DNA of 13,984 nt, from positions 1-13,984 of the forward strand of contig JAJZCX010000009.1 in assembly GCA_021851625.1 (NCBI GenBank), in the 5' to 3' direction. Under the pieces are notes generated by a model. The model ran no database searches and had not been told where the DNA came from. It saw only the letters and a program-made list of their open reading frames with translations. The position numbers and the translations under genes were made by a program. Below, in pieces: positions 13,382 to 13,984 of this stretch. Each line of letters begins with the position of its first letter. Position 1 is the first letter of the stretch. Origin of the DNA: Acidobacteriota bacterium (GTDB lineage: Bacteria; Acidobacteriota; Terriglobia; Terriglobales; Acidobacteriaceae).

Positions 13382-13612
13382 TTACTGCGCCGCAACGGCG
13401 CTGTCCTTACCCTGCCGTTGCACATTCAACGCATTCAGTCCCTTTGGCCCCTGCTGACACTCAAACTCCACAGCCTCGCCCTCATTGAGAGTGCGAAATC
13501 CATCGTGTTGAATGGCAGAGAAGTGTACAAACACATCTTCGCCAGAGGTGCGTTGAATAAATCCATAACCTTTTGCGCCATTAAACCATTTCACTACGCC
13601 TTGTTCCCGCAC
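13382..13612 (-). CDS. Cold-shock domain protein (CspA family)
   Basis: This small OB-fold protein binds single-stranded RNA and DNA, usually acting as an RNA chaperone. EQGVVKWFNGAKGYGFIQR contains the RNP1 motif KGYGFI, and EDVFVHFSAI contains RNP2; LNEGEAVEFECQQGPKGLNALNV completes the fold. I chose GTG 13612 (protein of 76 residues, starting just before EQGVVKWF) because AAAGGG at 13620-13625 is seven bases upstream and the domain normally begins at the N terminus. An ATG at 13681 would add 23 residues unlike any cold-shock protein. The tail QGKDSAVAAQ extends slightly past the usual end. The gene converges on queG with only 44 bases between the stops and no evident terminator. Confidence 0.93.
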   Translation of the reverse strand: MREQGVVKWFNGAKGYGFIQRTSGEDVFVHFSAIQHDGFRTLNEGEAVEFECQQGPKGLNALNVQRQGKDSAVAAQ

Positions 13613-13837
13613 GCGTTTACCCTTTCTTGTGGATCCCCGCAGAATCCCAAACAACTGACATTCCGCCATGGATGCAATCACTCAGTACTACAAATATGGC
13701 CTGCCAAGACACAGCCCAGTTACATTACGGAAAACTAGTCTGTGGAATTTCGTGACCATTTATGACAGGAATTTTTGATAAATGCAAGAAAAATTTACAG
13801 ACTTCTGAAAATCGGCCCGTATCAGCTGGCAACAGGT

Positions 13838-13984
13838 ATGCTGAAAGCAGCCGCGTCTATGTCGATCCTCTCCATTCTTCCCGATCCCCAGCCCAGCCAA
13901 GGGCTAACCAGCGCGCAGGCATCCCAGACCATCGGACAGCAAGTCAAATCCATGCTGTTCTATCTGACCCGCACCGAGGTACAC
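13838..13984 (+). CDS. Start of an unidentified gene, cut by window edge
   Basis: An open frame of 49 codons begins at ATG 13838 and runs through the right edge. Its codons mostly end in G or C, like the neighbouring genes, and the frame contains no stop, which favours real coding. The protein begins MLKAAASMSILSILPDPQPS and continues with a Gln/Ser/Thr-rich stretch and FYLTRTEVH. ATG 13859 is an alternative start. No convincing ribosome binding site is seen. I do not recognise the family. The preceding 225 bases up to the cold-shock gene are AT-rich around 13760-13810 and probably hold divergent promoters, but I see no clear pair of boxes. Confidence 0.5.
   Translation, partial: MLKAAASMSILSILPDPQPSQGLTSAQASQTIGQQVKSMLFYLTRTEVH

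Noticed and set aside
1..13984. CRISPR array, insertion sequence, tRNA or rRNA gene, or phage remnant
   Set aside because: No spaced direct repeats, transposase motifs, cloverleaf-like segment or rRNA signature was seen on reading both strands; this was by eye, not by a covariance or profile search.

Overview
The window looks like chromosomal DNA from an acidobacterium (Acidobacteriota, class Terriglobia). The main clue is the gene at 6351-7829, whose protein has the layout of the VWFA-related family that is expanded in that phylum. Consistent with this are a long-form NADP isocitrate dehydrogenase beside an LDH-like malate dehydrogenase, moderately high GC coding sequence, and several genes with poor or absent Shine-Dalgarno signals. 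The assignment is inferred from gene content, not from a marker gene.

Left edge (1-880, minus strand): arsR and the first 138 codons of an Acr3 arsenite exporter form a coupled arsenic-resistance operon (ATGA overlap) that runs off the window. A very AT-rich segment with an inverted repeat lies between arsR and the divergent nagA.

Amino-sugar block (886-5278): nagA (GlcNAc-6-P deacetylase, +), a NAGK/BadF-type sugar kinase (-) and an exported GH20 beta-N-acetylhexosaminidase (+). Together they could release GlcNAc from chitin, peptidoglycan or glycan fragments outside the cytoplasm, phosphorylate it and deacetylate it to GlcN-6-P. The three genes alternate in strand, so they are not one operon. 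No transporter or GlcN-6-P deaminase is in view.

Middle (5304-7886): a membrane-anchored Sco-family copper/thiol protein (-) is divergent from a secreted VWFA-related protein (+), which ends at a strong intrinsic terminator.

Central carbon block (7954-10386): icd and mdh, 32 nt apart, form a TCA-cycle operon closed by a long symmetric hairpin that also serves the convergent genes.

Right part (10416-13984): two tandem cyclophilins (-), one exported and one cytosolic. Divergent from them are a small exported protein with a complete CuA copper motif and, 22 nt later, queG (epoxyqueuosine reductase, tRNA modification). Next are a cold-shock protein (-) with a likely GTG start and the beginning of an unidentified gene (+) cut by the window edge.

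I see no mobile element, CRISPR array, rRNA or tRNA, and nothing clearly recognisable as a new defence or biosynthetic system. The most unusual items are the stand-alone CuA protein with a Sco protein nearby, a terminator-shaped hairpin inside the sco reading frame, and the overlapping control region of arsR and nagA.
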